Shown: one piece after another, positions 39,102 through 50,500 of the stretch
How positions within the stretch are numbered: the first letter of the stretch is position 1
Layout of the letters: each line of letters starts with the position of its first letter
DNA from: Ureibacillus manganicus DSM 26584
GTDB taxonomy: Bacteria; Bacillota; Bacilli; Bacillales_A; Planococcaceae
Direction of reading: 5' to 3'
NCBI RefSeq assembly: GCF_000772945.1
Contig: NZ_JPVN01000003.1
Span: 124,001 to 188,000 of the forward strand
DNA length: 64,000 nucleotides
Translations under genes and position numbers: made by a program
Notes under the pieces: generated by a model
Told to the model about the DNA's origin: nothing
The model's database searches: none
What the model saw: only the letters and a program-made list of their open reading frames with translations

Positions 39102-40646
39102 ATGAAAAAGACATATCTAATTTTGGTAACTGTTTTACTATTAGTACTATCAGCGTGTAGCAACGGTAGTGAAGGTACATCTGATAACGGGAAAACTGAC
39201 CAACAAAGTGAAAAAAAGACTTTGGTAATTGCAAATGGTACAGATATGGTTTCATTTGATATCCATAATCACAACAATACTAGTACAGAAGCTATTCACG
39301 TTAATATTTTTGACTATCTTGTTAGAAATACAGGAGATGGATTTGAAGGAGTATTAGCTGAGAGTTTTGAAAATATCGATGATAATACTTGGACATTTAA
39401 ATTAAAAGAAGGGGTAAAATTCCATGATGGTTCCCCGTTAACAGCAGAGGATGTAAAGTTCTCCCTAGAACGTGCAGCAAAAGACAACACATTGCTAGAA
39501 CATGGTAGTTATAAACAAATTAAAGAAGTAGTTGTAAAAAGTGAACTAGAATTTGATATTGTAACTGAAAATCCAGAACCAGCACTTTTAAACCGTATTT
39601 CTCGCATCGGTTCAGGAATTTTACCAAAGAAATATATTGAAGAAAATGGTTGGGATACATTTTTACAAAAACCAATTGGATCAGGTCCATACAAATTTAA
39701 AGAATGGAAAAAAGATGACCGTGTCATCCTTGAGAAAAATGAAGATTACTTTGGCAGAACACCAAAATGGGATGAAGTTGTCTTCCGTTCAATTCCAGAA
39801 GATTCAACACGTGTATCTGAAGTCTTAACAGGTGGTGTGGATATTGCGGTGAATATTCCACCTACAGACATCCAACGTATCGATTCTACTGATGGTGTAT
39901 CAGTTGTAACAGGTCCGACACAACGTGTAATGCTATTAGCTCTTCGTACAGGTGGCGATGGCCCAACCGCTGATCCAAAAGTACGTGAGGCAATTGATTT
40001 AGCGATCGATAAGAAAATCATTGTAGATACACTACTACAAGGTATGGGAACTGTAACAAGAACTCGTGTTACGCCAGGAAATGTTGGAGCAAACGAAAGC
40101 CTTTACGGTGTCTCCCTATATGACAAGGAACGTGCACGTGAGCTACTGAAAGAAGCTGGATATGCTGATGGGTTAACAGTAACAATGTCTTCTCCAGCAG
40201 GACGTTATTTAAAAGATAAAGAAGCAGCAGAATTAATGTCTGCGATGCTTGCTGAAGTAGGTATTACAGTTAAGCTTGAGTTTTTAGAATGGAGTAACTT
40301 TAACGAGAAATATCAAGGCAAATCTTTTGGTGATATTTTCATGATTGCCTATGGAAACTCTATGTTTGATGCTTCGCTTGCCCTAGACCGTCTGAAGTTT
40401 GAAAAAGCATCAGGAGAAACGGATTACAATAATCCAAAAGTTGAGAGTATCCTTCAAGAAGCTGAGAAAAACATGAACTTAGATGAGCGCGCACAACAAT
40501 ACATGGAAGCACAAGAAATGATTGCAGAAGATCGCCCGTACATCTACTTATATCAAATGGACTCTATTTACGGAGTTAGCGACCGTATTCAATTTAACCC
40601 AGCTTTAAATGAAATGTTATATGTTGATGAAATTACATTGAAATAA
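39102..40646 (+). CDS. Peptide/oligosaccharide ABC substrate-binding lipoprotein (family 5)
   Basis: The 514-residue protein has a lipoprotein signal ending LSAC and the family-5 (OppA/DppA) fold: TLVIANGTDMVSFDIHNHNN, WTFKLKEGVKFHDGSPLTAEDVKFSLERA and GSGPYKFKEW. It captures peptides or similar ligands at the cell surface. Opp/Dpp permease and ATPase genes are absent here, so it must share components encoded elsewhere. It follows the amidohydrolase by 15 bp in the same run, suggesting import and hydrolysis of acylated or short peptides. Confidence 0.9.
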   Translation: MKKTYLILVTVLLLVLSACSNGSEGTSDNGKTDQQSEKKTLVIANGTDMVSFDIHNHNNTSTEAIHVNIFDYLVRNTGDGFEGVLAESFENIDDNTWTFKLKEGVKFHDGSPLTAEDVKFSLERAAKDNTLLEHGSYKQIKEVVVKSELEFDIVTENPEPALLNRISRIGSGILPKKYIEENGWDTFLQKPIGSGPYKFKEWKKDDRVILEKNEDYFGRTPKWDEVVFRSIPEDSTRVSEVLTGGVDIAVNIPPTDIQRIDSTDGVSVVTGPTQRVMLLALRTGGDGPTADPKVREAIDLAIDKKIIVDTLLQGMGTVTRTRVTPGNVGANESLYGVSLYDKERARELLKEAGYADGLTVTMSSPAGRYLKDKEAAELMSAMLAEVGITVKLEFLEWSNFNEKYQGKSFGDIFMIAYGNSMFDASLALDRLKFEKASGETDYNNPKVESILQEAEKNMNLDERAQQYMEAQEMIAEDRPYIYLYQMDSIYGVSDRIQFNPALNEMLYVDEITLK

Positions 40647-40971
40647 GGCTTGGACAAAAGATAAACTATCAATAAAAAGACAGTATGGGTATGGTAAAAA
40701 TCTGCTAACACTATATAAGAAAGTCGTTCGTTGGAGAGGCAGGCTGAGACTCTCTCAAAAATGCTAAAGCATTTTCTCGTTGCGATGTAAGTTCAAGGAA
40801 GTATTCCTTGTCCTGCGGGATGTAGAAGCAGTCATGAGACCCCGGAGAGCTTTAGCTCCCGGAGGCTCATGGCTTCCCCGCGGAAAGCGAAGCCTGAATC
40901 GGAAACGAACGATTGTATATCAAATAGGTACAATCCGTAATGAATGATGGATTGTGCCTTTTCACTTATGT
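40647..40971. repeat. Dispersed repeat, copy A (decayed MITE-like element)
   Basis: It shares with 58037-58312 the opening GGACAAAAGATAA, the region GAAAGTCG-TCGTTGGAGAGGCA, a ~65-bp core with a nested hairpin (40833-40871: CATGAG ... CTCATG around AGCT-TT-AGCT), and the end AATGATGGATTGT...TTTTCACTTATG. The terminal inverted repeat is worn at both ends, and an extra ~60 bp is present internally. It lies just before the TTG-start regulator gene. Confidence 0.85.
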
Positions 40972-41047
40972 TACAACCACTTTGTTTGTCATCACCCTTT
41001 ACAAACAGAAACAAGCAAATAGCAAAGTAAAGGAGAGTAAGGTAAAG

Positions 41048-42349
41048 TTGAAAATCAAAATTGGTGCAATTGGGGCAGTGGATTCATTAAAAAAGTTAGT
41101 AGAAGTAGCATCTAAAGACAACAGGATTCAATTAATCGGTTTTCCTTATGACAATTATGATGAACTAACAAACATATTAAGAGAAAATAAAACAAAAGTA
41201 GATCAATGGATATTCTCAGGTCAGTATCCCTATGATTATGCGATCAGACATCAAATAATCAATGAAGAAGATGGAAGTTTTCCACCACTTCATGGTATTA
41301 GTTTTCTTGGAACTTTCCTAAAAATTATTAAGGAAAGAGGTCATTTCGTATCAAAAATCAGCTTAGATACGATCGATAAAAAAATTGTTCAACAATTGTT
41401 ATCTGAATTTTCACTGGAGGATTGTTTAATTTCCTTTTCTTCTTATGAATACGATAAATCGTATGAAGAAATTGTTGCTTTTCATGTAGAGCAGCATCGA
41501 TTAGGAAATTCTGAAGTCGCTATTACAGGTTTTTTATCCGTTTATTTAGAACTTACAAAACGAAACATACCCTGTTACCGTTTAGTCCCTTCCGAACTTG
41601 CTATTCAAAAAGAGCTAGACTTATTGGTTACTAGAGCTCAGTCGCAATTGTACGAAAACTCAAAGGTTACGATTATTGGTATTGATGTACTAGAAAATAA
41701 CCAACAGTACACGATTTATGAGAAACAAAAACAAAGTCTAGAACTAGAACGTGAATTATTAGAGCTAACAGAAAAGTTGAATGGTAGTTTAAGAAAAGAA
41801 AGTGGTCGCGTTTATATCTACACGACACATGGCGATTTCGAATTATCGCTTATTGATGAATCAATACTCCAAACGATTCGTGAAATCCAACTTTCCACAA
41901 ATGTAGAAATGAATATTGGAGTTGGCTCTGGTTATACGGTCTATGAGGCAAAAATGAACTCAAATCTCGCTTGTGAGGAAGGTAAACAGCGAGAAGGGTC
42001 TAACATGATCTACATAGATGAAAATAAAAAACTACAGGATATATTGAATCGAGATATAAATTCCGATACACTTCCTGAACTTTGGCAGGAAACATTTAAA
42101 AAGCATAACTATAATGCTACTATTCCATTGAAAATCTATCGATATATAAAATTAAAGCAAATAAACCAATTCGGAAGCGATCTAATCACGAATCTATTAA
42201 AAAATACAGACCGCAACACACGACGTATTTTAAGTGATTTAGAAAAAATGGGACTTCTAGAATCAGTGGATGAGGAACCATTAGGAAAACGAGGAAGGCC
42301 GAAGAAGATTTATACGATCGTAACGGAGATAAATTCAGCTATAATTTAA
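41048..42349 (+). CDS. Transcriptional regulator with degenerate GGDEF-like and winged-helix domains
   Basis: The 433-residue protein starts at TTG 41048, 10 nt from AGGAGAG. Three parts are visible: an N-terminal sensor (KIGAIGAVDSLKKLVEVAS onwards), a middle GGDEF/cyclase-like segment (FELSLIDESILQTIREIQLSTNVEMNIGVGSGYTVYEAK) without the GGDEF active site, and a C-terminal winged helix (NTRRILSDLEKMGLLESVDE ... GKRGRPKKIY). This architecture occurs in Bacillus regulators near peptide or amino-acid catabolic genes. The ligand and targets are unknown; either the preceding M20/SBP run or the following groEL could be under its control. Confidence 0.65.
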   Translation: MKIKIGAIGAVDSLKKLVEVASKDNRIQLIGFPYDNYDELTNILRENKTKVDQWIFSGQYPYDYAIRHQIINEEDGSFPPLHGISFLGTFLKIIKERGHFVSKISLDTIDKKIVQQLLSEFSLEDCLISFSSYEYDKSYEEIVAFHVEQHRLGNSEVAITGFLSVYLELTKRNIPCYRLVPSELAIQKELDLLVTRAQSQLYENSKVTIIGIDVLENNQQYTIYEKQKQSLELERELLELTEKLNGSLRKESGRVYIYTTHGDFELSLIDESILQTIREIQLSTNVEMNIGVGSGYTVYEAKMNSNLACEEGKQREGSNMIYIDENKKLQDILNRDINSDTLPELWQETFKKHNYNATIPLKIYRYIKLKQINQFGSDLITNLLKNTDRNTRRILSDLEKMGLLESVDEEPLGKRGRPKKIYTIVTEINSAII

Positions 42350-42446
42350 AGATTGGTTTGATGATGGTATAAAGGCTCAGATAAAGTGGGAATTTCTAAT
42401 AAGTTCGAAGTAATTTTTAGTAAACTAAATAGGACTTTCCCCTGTC

Positions 42447-42485
42447 AACGTCAAGACCCTTGCTAAATAAGGGTTTTGGCGTTTT
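42447..42485 (+). terminator. Terminator after the regulator gene
   Basis: A 15-bp stem with G-U pairs (42447-42461 with 42468-42482; AACGTCAAGACCCTT / AAGGGTTTTGGCGTT) followed by T. Confidence 0.85.
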
Positions 42486-42602
42486 CATTAAACTGCAAAA
42501 CTTTGATAATCTCAGAGGTTTGGCGTATTTTTCTATCTTGAAAAATCCGAAAGAGAAAGCTAGAAGTAAGTATTTTTTAAAAAAAACAGAATTTTCCCAA
42601 GA

Positions 42603-44500
<1,898 letters not shown>

Positions 44501-44522
44501 AAATTGAAAATAAGAAATAAAC

Positions 44523-44560
44523 AAGGACCGGGTGTGGTTTTTACCTGGTCCTTCTTTTGT
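44523..44560 (+). terminator. Terminator of the solo groEL
   Basis: AAGGACCGGGT (44523-44533) pairs with ACCTGGTCCTT (44543-44553), then CTTTTGTTTT. Confidence 0.85.
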
Positions 44561-44700
44561 TTTATTAATTCATATATTTATAATTTGTCGTCGATGTAAG
44601 GCGCAGAAACTGTCTCCAGAGTTAGTAGTTATCTCTAAATTAGTTAGAAGAATAACAATTCTATAGTTTAGTCAAAAATTTTCTGATAATAAAAAATATA

Positions 44701-44753
44701 TTGACAATTATAAAAATAAAACACTATAATTACATATATGGAAAACGTTTTTA
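44701..44753 (+). promoter_or_regulatory. Promoter and candidate cre site for the tctBAC-dioxygenase genes
   Basis: Consensus TTGACA (44701-44706) and TATAAT (44725-44730) are 18 bp apart. Ten bases downstream, GGAAAACGTTTTTA (44740-44753) matches the 14-bp CcpA cre consensus at all but two positions, placed where a bound CcpA would block elongation or initiation. Confidence 0.6.
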
Positions 44754-44799
44754 TATATAACAAAAAACATTTTAACTTAAATTGATTAGGGGGACATCG

Positions 44800-45249
44800 A
44801 TGAATATGAGATCACTTACACTTATTCTTTTAACTTGTACTTTAGTTATGGGGGTGTTTTATTATCGTTCAGCTGATAGTTTGAGAGTCGTTTCGAATTC
44901 GGATGATATAGGAGCTGGATATTTTCCTAAATTACTTGCGATTGCTCTCATTGGATTGACTCTAGTAAGTATTATTCAAACTATCAGAGAGAAAACCGTT
45001 GAAAAATTTGAATTAGGGAATGCGAAGATGGTTGTACTTACAGTTATTTTAACGTTTTTTTACATTTTTACTTGGATTCAATTCCAAACTTTCTATATTT
45101 CAACTTTCATATTCTTATTTACACTAATTTATTTGTTCCAACCTAATCGGAAGTCGAAGAAAATCTTGTTTTTGAGTCTGATGAGTACATCAATTGTTCT
45201 CATTGGTATTTATATATTTTTTGAAAAGATGTTACAAATTCAATTTTAG
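44800..45249 (+). CDS. tctB: Tripartite tricarboxylate transporter, small membrane subunit TctB
   Basis: The 149-residue protein has four hydrophobic helices and the TctB pattern (first helix LTLILLTCTLVMGVFYYRSADSL, then GAGYFPKLLAIALIGL). TctB is the small subunit of the sodium-driven tripartite transporter for (tri)carboxylates. The ATG at 44800 is 6 nt after AGGGGG; a TTG at 44782 lies before that site. It is followed by tctA and tctC in the usual set of three. Confidence 0.85.
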   Translation: MNMRSLTLILLTCTLVMGVFYYRSADSLRVVSNSDDIGAGYFPKLLAIALIGLTLVSIIQTIREKTVEKFELGNAKMVVLTVILTFFYIFTWIQFQTFYISTFIFLFTLIYLFQPNRKSKKILFLSLMSTSIVLIGIYIFFEKMLQIQF

Positions 45250-45265
45250 ATAAGGGGGGGACCAG

Positions 45266-46792
45266 ATGGGATTTTTGGATTTTGATTTTACAACATTATT
45301 TACACTAACAAATATGACAGCAATTTTAGTAGGAACGATTGTTGGATTGGTTATCGGTGCTATGCCAGGATTGGGTGCAACAATGGCTATTGTCTTCCTA
45401 TTACCTTTCACATATTCGATGACACCAGTTAGTGCAGTGTTGTTACTACTAGCTGCCTATCAAGCAGCAGAATATGGAGGGTCCATTTCTTCTGTCACAC
45501 TTGGGATTCCAGGAACACCAGCAGCTGCAGCAACTTTGCAAGATGGTTTACCGCTTGCTCGTAAAGTATCACCAGGTAAAGCTCTTGGCTATTCTTTAAA
45601 TGCTTCAACAATAGGGGGAATTGTTGGTGCTTTAAGTTTAATTTTTCTTACACAACCATTTGCCGAATTTGCACTCATGTTATCGGATCCAGAATTTTTC
45701 TTACTAGGTGTAATGGGACTTATAGCTGTTGCTTCTATTAGTGTTAAGGGAACGATGACAAAAAGTTTAATATCGGTAGTTTTCGGATTGATGGCTGGAA
45801 CTATTGGTATGGACATGTTTACTGGGAATCCGCGTTTTACAATGGGGCAATTAGACCTAATGGAAGGAATTGGAATAGTAGCGATGCTTATTGGAATGTT
45901 TGCCATTCCAGAAATATTACGGGTGATTAAGGATGACTTACATACTCGTTTCGCATCAAATAACAGTGGTATGTCAACCAAACTTAACGCAAAAGAAATG
46001 AGAGGTGTTGCAAAGCCAATCGGTTTTGGTTCAGCAATCGGAACCATTGCAGGAATATTACCTGGATTAGGAGCAGTCGCTGCTTCTTGGTTTGCCTATA
46101 TTGGAGCAAAAAAACTATCTAAAGATCCTGAATCATTTGGTAAAGGAAATCCTGAAGGGATTGCTGCACCAGAAGCGGCAAACAACGCGTCTGTGGGCGG
46201 GGCATTAATCCCATTGTTCGCTCTAGGAATTCCAGGATCAGTAGGGATTGCTGTAGTCATGAGTGCATTTATAATTCATGGAATTCAACCAGGACCACGT
46301 ATATTTGCGAGTGATTCGACATTGACTTATGGCATTCTTTACGGTTTCTTATTGACAACAATCGCAATGTACATTGTTGGTCGTATATGTACACCACTTT
46401 TTGCTAGAATGCTTGTTGTACCGAATAGTTTTCTAATGCCAATTGTTTATGTCATTGCTTTAGTTGGTGGTTTTTCTGCATCTATGAAGTATTTTGATTT
46501 ATGGTTCGCTTTATTGTTAGGTATTATTTCATTTTTCTTCATTATAGCCCGTTTTTCGATGGCCGCATTCGTTATGGCATTCGTTTTAAGTCCTATAATT
46601 GAAAAAAGTTTACGAAGAACATTACTAATCTCAGATGGAAGTTATATGCCATTTATAACGAGACCGTTTTCACTCGCTTTACTAATCATAATTATCTTGA
46701 TGTTAATGTCACCGCTTTTTGGAAAATTAAAGAACCGTAACAAAAAAGTTAAAGAGGATGTACCAAGCTCAGAAGTAGTCAGTGATAACTGA
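45266..46792 (+). CDS. tctA: Tripartite tricarboxylate transporter, large permease TctA
   Basis: The 508-residue permease has about twelve helices and the TctA motifs GAMPGLGATMAIVFLLPFTY (near residue 30) and AGILPGLGAVAASWFAY, the symmetric substrate-site repeats, plus GGSISSVTLGIPGTP. It moves an organic acid delivered by the TctC protein. GGGGGG precedes the ATG, 16 bp after tctB. Bacterial substrates include citrate, tartrate and aromatic acids; the substrate here is likely a carboxylate fed to the downstream enzymes. Confidence 0.95.
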   Translation: MGFLDFDFTTLFTLTNMTAILVGTIVGLVIGAMPGLGATMAIVFLLPFTYSMTPVSAVLLLLAAYQAAEYGGSISSVTLGIPGTPAAAATLQDGLPLARKVSPGKALGYSLNASTIGGIVGALSLIFLTQPFAEFALMLSDPEFFLLGVMGLIAVASISVKGTMTKSLISVVFGLMAGTIGMDMFTGNPRFTMGQLDLMEGIGIVAMLIGMFAIPEILRVIKDDLHTRFASNNSGMSTKLNAKEMRGVAKPIGFGSAIGTIAGILPGLGAVAASWFAYIGAKKLSKDPESFGKGNPEGIAAPEAANNASVGGALIPLFALGIPGSVGIAVVMSAFIIHGIQPGPRIFASDSTLTYGILYGFLLTTIAMYIVGRICTPLFARMLVVPNSFLMPIVYVIALVGGFSASMKYFDLWFALLLGIISFFFIIARFSMAAFVMAFVLSPIIEKSLRRTLLISDGSYMPFITRPFSLALLIIIILMLMSPLFGKLKNRNKKVKEDVPSSEVVSDN

Positions 46793-46860
46793 TTCTATTT
46801 AATGAACTTGTTTCATTATAGAAATATATTTAGAGATTGTAAATTAAAGGGGGATTTAAT

Positions 46861-47865
46861 TTGAAAAAGTCAATAGTATTTATGTTGTTTTCATTGTTAC
46901 TTGTCGTTTTAGCTGCATGTTCAGATTCTGCCGGTAATGCCACAAATAATTCTTCAAAAGAAGCGGGTGATTCTAAATTTCCGGAAAAGTCAATTACTCT
47001 AATGGTTCCATTTGCTCCAGGGTCTGTGAATGATAGTGTTGCTCGCCTCCTAGCAAAGCTTACTGAAAAACATCTTCCAAACAATAAAGCAGTAGTGGTG
47101 GAAAATGTAGAGGGCGGTGGAGGAATAGTTGGTATGACCCAATTGATGAATGCAAAACCGGATGGCTATTCGCTTGGTTATGGTACCGTTTCTCACGTAA
47201 GTGTCCTACCACATTTTGGCGATGCACCTTTTACTCATGACAGTTTTCAGCCAATTATGAAACTTTCCGCTTCAGTTCCAATGCTCGTTGTTCGAGCGGA
47301 TGCTCCGTGGAATACATTTGATGAATTGGTTACTTATGCAAAAGAAAATCCAGGGGCTTTCAACTATGCAACAACTGGTGCTGGTAGTATTTCAAACTTA
47401 AATATGGTAGCAGTTTCGAATGCATTGGATTTTGAATTTAAAAATGTACCTTATGAAGGTGGGGCACAAGGAATTACTGCTTTGTTAGGGGGCAATATTG
47501 AAGGTGCAGTCGTAATGCCTAGTGATGCGAAAGAGCATATAAAAGCAGGAACATTAAAAGCTCTATTCGTATTTTCACAGGATGATTCCGAGTATGAAAC
47601 AGCTTCTACTTTGAAAGATTATGAGCTGGAGTCAGGCATTGAAGCTTTTTCAATGTTGTTTGCACCGAAAAACATTCCTGCTGAAGAAATAGTCATTTTA
47701 AATGAAGCATTCCATAAAGCTACTCAAGATCCAGAGTTTATAGAGTTTACAAAAAATATAAACACAAACATAACTTATTTAGGAGCTAAAGAATCTCAGG
47801 AAGAAGCGACACGTACGTTTAATCTTGCCGGAGAATTATTAAAGAATCTAGGGTTAATTCAATAA
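46861..47865 (+). CDS. tctC: Tripartite tricarboxylate transporter substrate-binding lipoprotein TctC
   Basis: The 334-residue Bug-type binding protein starts at TTG after AAAGGGGGA, has a lipobox LAAC (Cys20), and the Bug signatures ITLMVPFAPGSVNDSVAR, NVEGGGGIVGMTQLMNAKPDGYSLGYG and YATTGAGSISNLNMVAV. It is membrane-anchored and captures a carboxylate through its two carboxylate-binding loops. The lipid anchor is expected for a Gram-positive. It ends the tctBAC set, 90 bp before the dioxygenase gene. Confidence 0.93.
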   Translation: MKKSIVFMLFSLLLVVLAACSDSAGNATNNSSKEAGDSKFPEKSITLMVPFAPGSVNDSVARLLAKLTEKHLPNNKAVVVENVEGGGGIVGMTQLMNAKPDGYSLGYGTVSHVSVLPHFGDAPFTHDSFQPIMKLSASVPMLVVRADAPWNTFDELVTYAKENPGAFNYATTGAGSISNLNMVAVSNALDFEFKNVPYEGGAQGITALLGGNIEGAVVMPSDAKEHIKAGTLKALFVFSQDDSEYETASTLKDYELESGIEAFSMLFAPKNIPAEEIVILNEAFHKATQDPEFIEFTKNINTNITYLGAKESQEEATRTFNLAGELLKNLGLIQ

Positions 47866-47955
47866 TTTGAATAAGGCAAGAAATTATTGCTGAAAACATA
47901 GGAATTGATGATGAGAGGTTATTAATTAATAAAATATGTATCGGAGGGAAATTGA

Positions 47956-49443
47956 ATGATAGAAATTGTTAATGAAGTAAAATTAACGATTAAAGAAGAT
48001 AACCCAAACCCATTTTTGAAAGATCACTTTCAGCCAATTGGAAAAGAATATACGGCTACTTCTGAAAGTCTTGAGGTAATTGGTGAAATTCCAAAAGATT
48101 TGAATGGAATATATGTACGTAATGGTCATAACCAAGTACATGAACCAATGGGAGTGTTCCATATTTTTGACGGTGATGGAATGGTTCACGGTGTTCATTT
48201 TGAAAATGGAAAAGCAACTTATCGTAACCGATTTGTTCGTACAACTGGTTTTCTTGCCGAGCAAGCTGCTGGAAAATCATTATGGCCAGGAATGCTTGAG
48301 CCACATTTGGCAACTCGTCAAGGTTGGGGAAGCATGGGAACGATGAAAGATAATGCAGGAACAGATATCATTGCTCACGCTGGGAAGTTATTGGCAACAA
48401 TGTCTCAATGTAGTGAAGCAAATCGCTTGGATCCAATTACATTGGAAACAGTTGAAACAGATACATGGAATACTAAGGTTGCTCCAGCAGGTGTTTGCTC
48501 TCACTTCAAGGTAGATTATGACACAGGGGAAATGATGTTCTTCAATTTTAGTGAAACGTATCCTTATATGAACTATGGTGTAGTTGATTCGAATAATAAT
48601 TTAAAGCATTATGTTCCAATTGATTTACCGGGAGTACGTTGGCCACATGATCTTGGAATTACGAAAAATTACTCAATCCTTCATGACTTACCATTTATCT
48701 TTGATCCGGAGCTGTTAGCAAAAGGTGAACGAAAAGTAACATTCTTTGAAGATATGCCTGCTCGTTTTGGTATTATCCCAAGATACGGTGATAGTAATCA
48801 GGTTAGATGGTTCGAAGCTAAACCGTGTTTCATTCTCCACTTGTCAAACAGCTACGAAAATGGTGATGAGATTATCATGGAAGGTTGCGTGACGTTTAAT
48901 CCACGTAAACCGGCAGTCGGCAAGCAAGGAAAAGATGCAATTGATAAAATCAAAAGCCAATTCAACCAAAATGCAACGCAATACCGTATGTATCGTTGGA
49001 GATTCAACTTGAAAACTGGTAAAACGAAAGAAGAATTTTTGGATGATGAAGTGACAGAATTTCCAGTCGTTAATAATGAGATTGTAGGGAAGAAATATCG
49101 ATACAGTTATAATTCAACATTTGATAACTCAAAAGCTTGGTGGCTAAGTGGTTTGAAAAAATATGATCTACTTGATGGTACATCCCAACGTTATGAGTAT
49201 GGTGAAGGGCGTGTTGGTAGCGAACCTCAATTTGCACTGAGAGATAATGCTAAAGAGGAAGACGATGGTTATTTAATAACACTAGTAACGGATATGAATG
49301 AAAATCGCTCTGAATGTCTCATTTTAGATGCACAGGATTTTTCAAGAGGTCCAGTAGCACGAATCATTTTACCAGAACGAATCCCTGTAGGGGCACATGC
49401 TTGTTGGGTAGCAGCTGACCGAATTAAGGGAGAAAGAGTTTAA
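47956..49443 (+). CDS. Carotenoid-oxygenase (RPE65) family dioxygenase
   Basis: The 495-residue protein is a seven-bladed propeller of the RPE65/lignostilbene dioxygenase family. The four iron-binding histidines are visible: His183 (CSHFKVD), His231 (WPHDLGI), His295 (FILHLSN) and His481 (PVGAHACW). It also has LNGIYVRNGHN, FDGDGMVHGV and GSEPQFALRD. Such enzymes split a C=C bond of carotenoids, stilbenes or phenylpropenes with O2 to give two carbonyls. No signal peptide. The transporter before it and BKACE after it suggest a carboxylated unsaturated substrate, not a membrane carotenoid, but that is inference. Confidence 0.92.
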   Translation: MIEIVNEVKLTIKEDNPNPFLKDHFQPIGKEYTATSESLEVIGEIPKDLNGIYVRNGHNQVHEPMGVFHIFDGDGMVHGVHFENGKATYRNRFVRTTGFLAEQAAGKSLWPGMLEPHLATRQGWGSMGTMKDNAGTDIIAHAGKLLATMSQCSEANRLDPITLETVETDTWNTKVAPAGVCSHFKVDYDTGEMMFFNFSETYPYMNYGVVDSNNNLKHYVPIDLPGVRWPHDLGITKNYSILHDLPFIFDPELLAKGERKVTFFEDMPARFGIIPRYGDSNQVRWFEAKPCFILHLSNSYENGDEIIMEGCVTFNPRKPAVGKQGKDAIDKIKSQFNQNATQYRMYRWRFNLKTGKTKEEFLDDEVTEFPVVNNEIVGKKYRYSYNSTFDNSKAWWLSGLKKYDLLDGTSQRYEYGEGRVGSEPQFALRDNAKEEDDGYLITLVTDMNENRSECLILDAQDFSRGPVARIILPERIPVGAHACWVAADRIKGERV

Positions 49444-49459
49444 TAGATTCCTAAAAGAA

Positions 49460-49496
49460 GCTGGGAAAAAAGCGAGTTTCCACTCATGTCCCAGCC
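49460..49496 (+). terminator. Hairpin after the dioxygenase gene (mini repeat)
   Basis: GCTGGGA (49460-49466) pairs with TCCCAGC (49489-49495). These are the same ends as the GAGGCTGGG terminal repeats of the dispersed element at 58037-58312, so this may be a 37-bp internally deleted copy. No T-run follows. Confidence 0.5.
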
Positions 49497-49560
49497 TGTA
49501 GTTGAATTGAAAATCAATTGAAAGTCTGCTTCTTAAAAAACTATGGATGGAGAGATAGAA

Positions 49561-50397
49561 ATGGAAAAACTAATTATTACAGTTGCGCCAACTGGAACAA
49601 ATACAACTCGAAAGGATACACCTTACGTACCTCTAACACCAAAAGAAATTGCGGATGAAGTTTACCTAGCATGGAAGGCGGGTGCAGCAATCGCACACTT
49701 GCATGTTCGGGAAGCTGATGGATCTCCTTCAATGGATGTGAATTTATACCGTGAAACCGTTGAGAGAGTGAAAGATAAATGTGGTGACGAACTCATTATC
49801 AGTTTAACATCAGCTGGTAAGCATGGTTTGTCTGATGAAGAAAGATTAGCATTTTGTGAGTTGTCTCCAGACTTTGCATCATTAGATACAGGCTCATTGA
49901 ATCTACGGAATATCGTTTTTATGAACTCCCCACAGTTTTTAAGGAAATTAGCTTCAGAAATGCAAAAATACAATATTAAACCAGAAATTGAAGTTTTCCA
50001 TCCAGGAATGATTACAAATGCTATGAAACTTGTTAACGAAGGATTAATTACAGGGGATTTACATTTCCAAATCGTCCTTGGTGCTGATGGCGGAATGCCT
50101 GCAACACCTAAAAGTCTTCTTTATTTCTTAGATGCATTACCACCGGGAGCAAGTTGGGGTTGCGTAGCATTTGAAAATCAATTTTCAATGAACACTTTAA
50201 CGATTGGACTTGGTGGAGATGTTCGAGTAGGTATGGAAGATCACGTTTATATTCGTCCAGGTGTACTTGCGAAAACAAATGCTGAATTTGTCGAACGTAT
50301 TAAAAACGTTTCTTATGAGTTCGGACGTGATGTTGCGACAGCAGCTGAAGCGAGAAAAATTATGAAACTTGAGCAAAAACAAGGATCGATTATTTAG
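49561..50397 (+). CDS. Beta-keto acid cleavage enzyme (BKACE, DUF849 family)
   Basis: This 278-residue TIM barrel has the zinc motif His46-x-His48 (AAIAHLHVRE) and the later ligand Glu226 (RVGMEDHVY). The substrate loop includes IEVFHPG and IVLGADGGMPATP. BKACE enzymes condense a beta-keto acid with acetyl-CoA to give acetoacetate and a new acyl-CoA; the founding member, Kce, acts in lysine fermentation. The ATG at 49561 is 6 nt from GGAGAG; 49543 lies before this site. Its presence implies the pathway yields a beta-keto acid. Confidence 0.9.
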   Translation: MEKLIITVAPTGTNTTRKDTPYVPLTPKEIADEVYLAWKAGAAIAHLHVREADGSPSMDVNLYRETVERVKDKCGDELIISLTSAGKHGLSDEERLAFCELSPDFASLDTGSLNLRNIVFMNSPQFLRKLASEMQKYNIKPEIEVFHPGMITNAMKLVNEGLITGDLHFQIVLGADGGMPATPKSLLYFLDALPPGASWGCVAFENQFSMNTLTIGLGGDVRVGMEDHVYIRPGVLAKTNAEFVERIKNVSYEFGRDVATAAEARKIMKLEQKQGSII

Positions 50398-50500
50398 TAA
50401 TATCAGTTTAGAGGAAGTAATAACACGGTAAAAAAATATACGAAAAGAACTTATGTGGAAATAGAATTTCAAAATTGGAAATGAAATGAGGTTATCCTTA

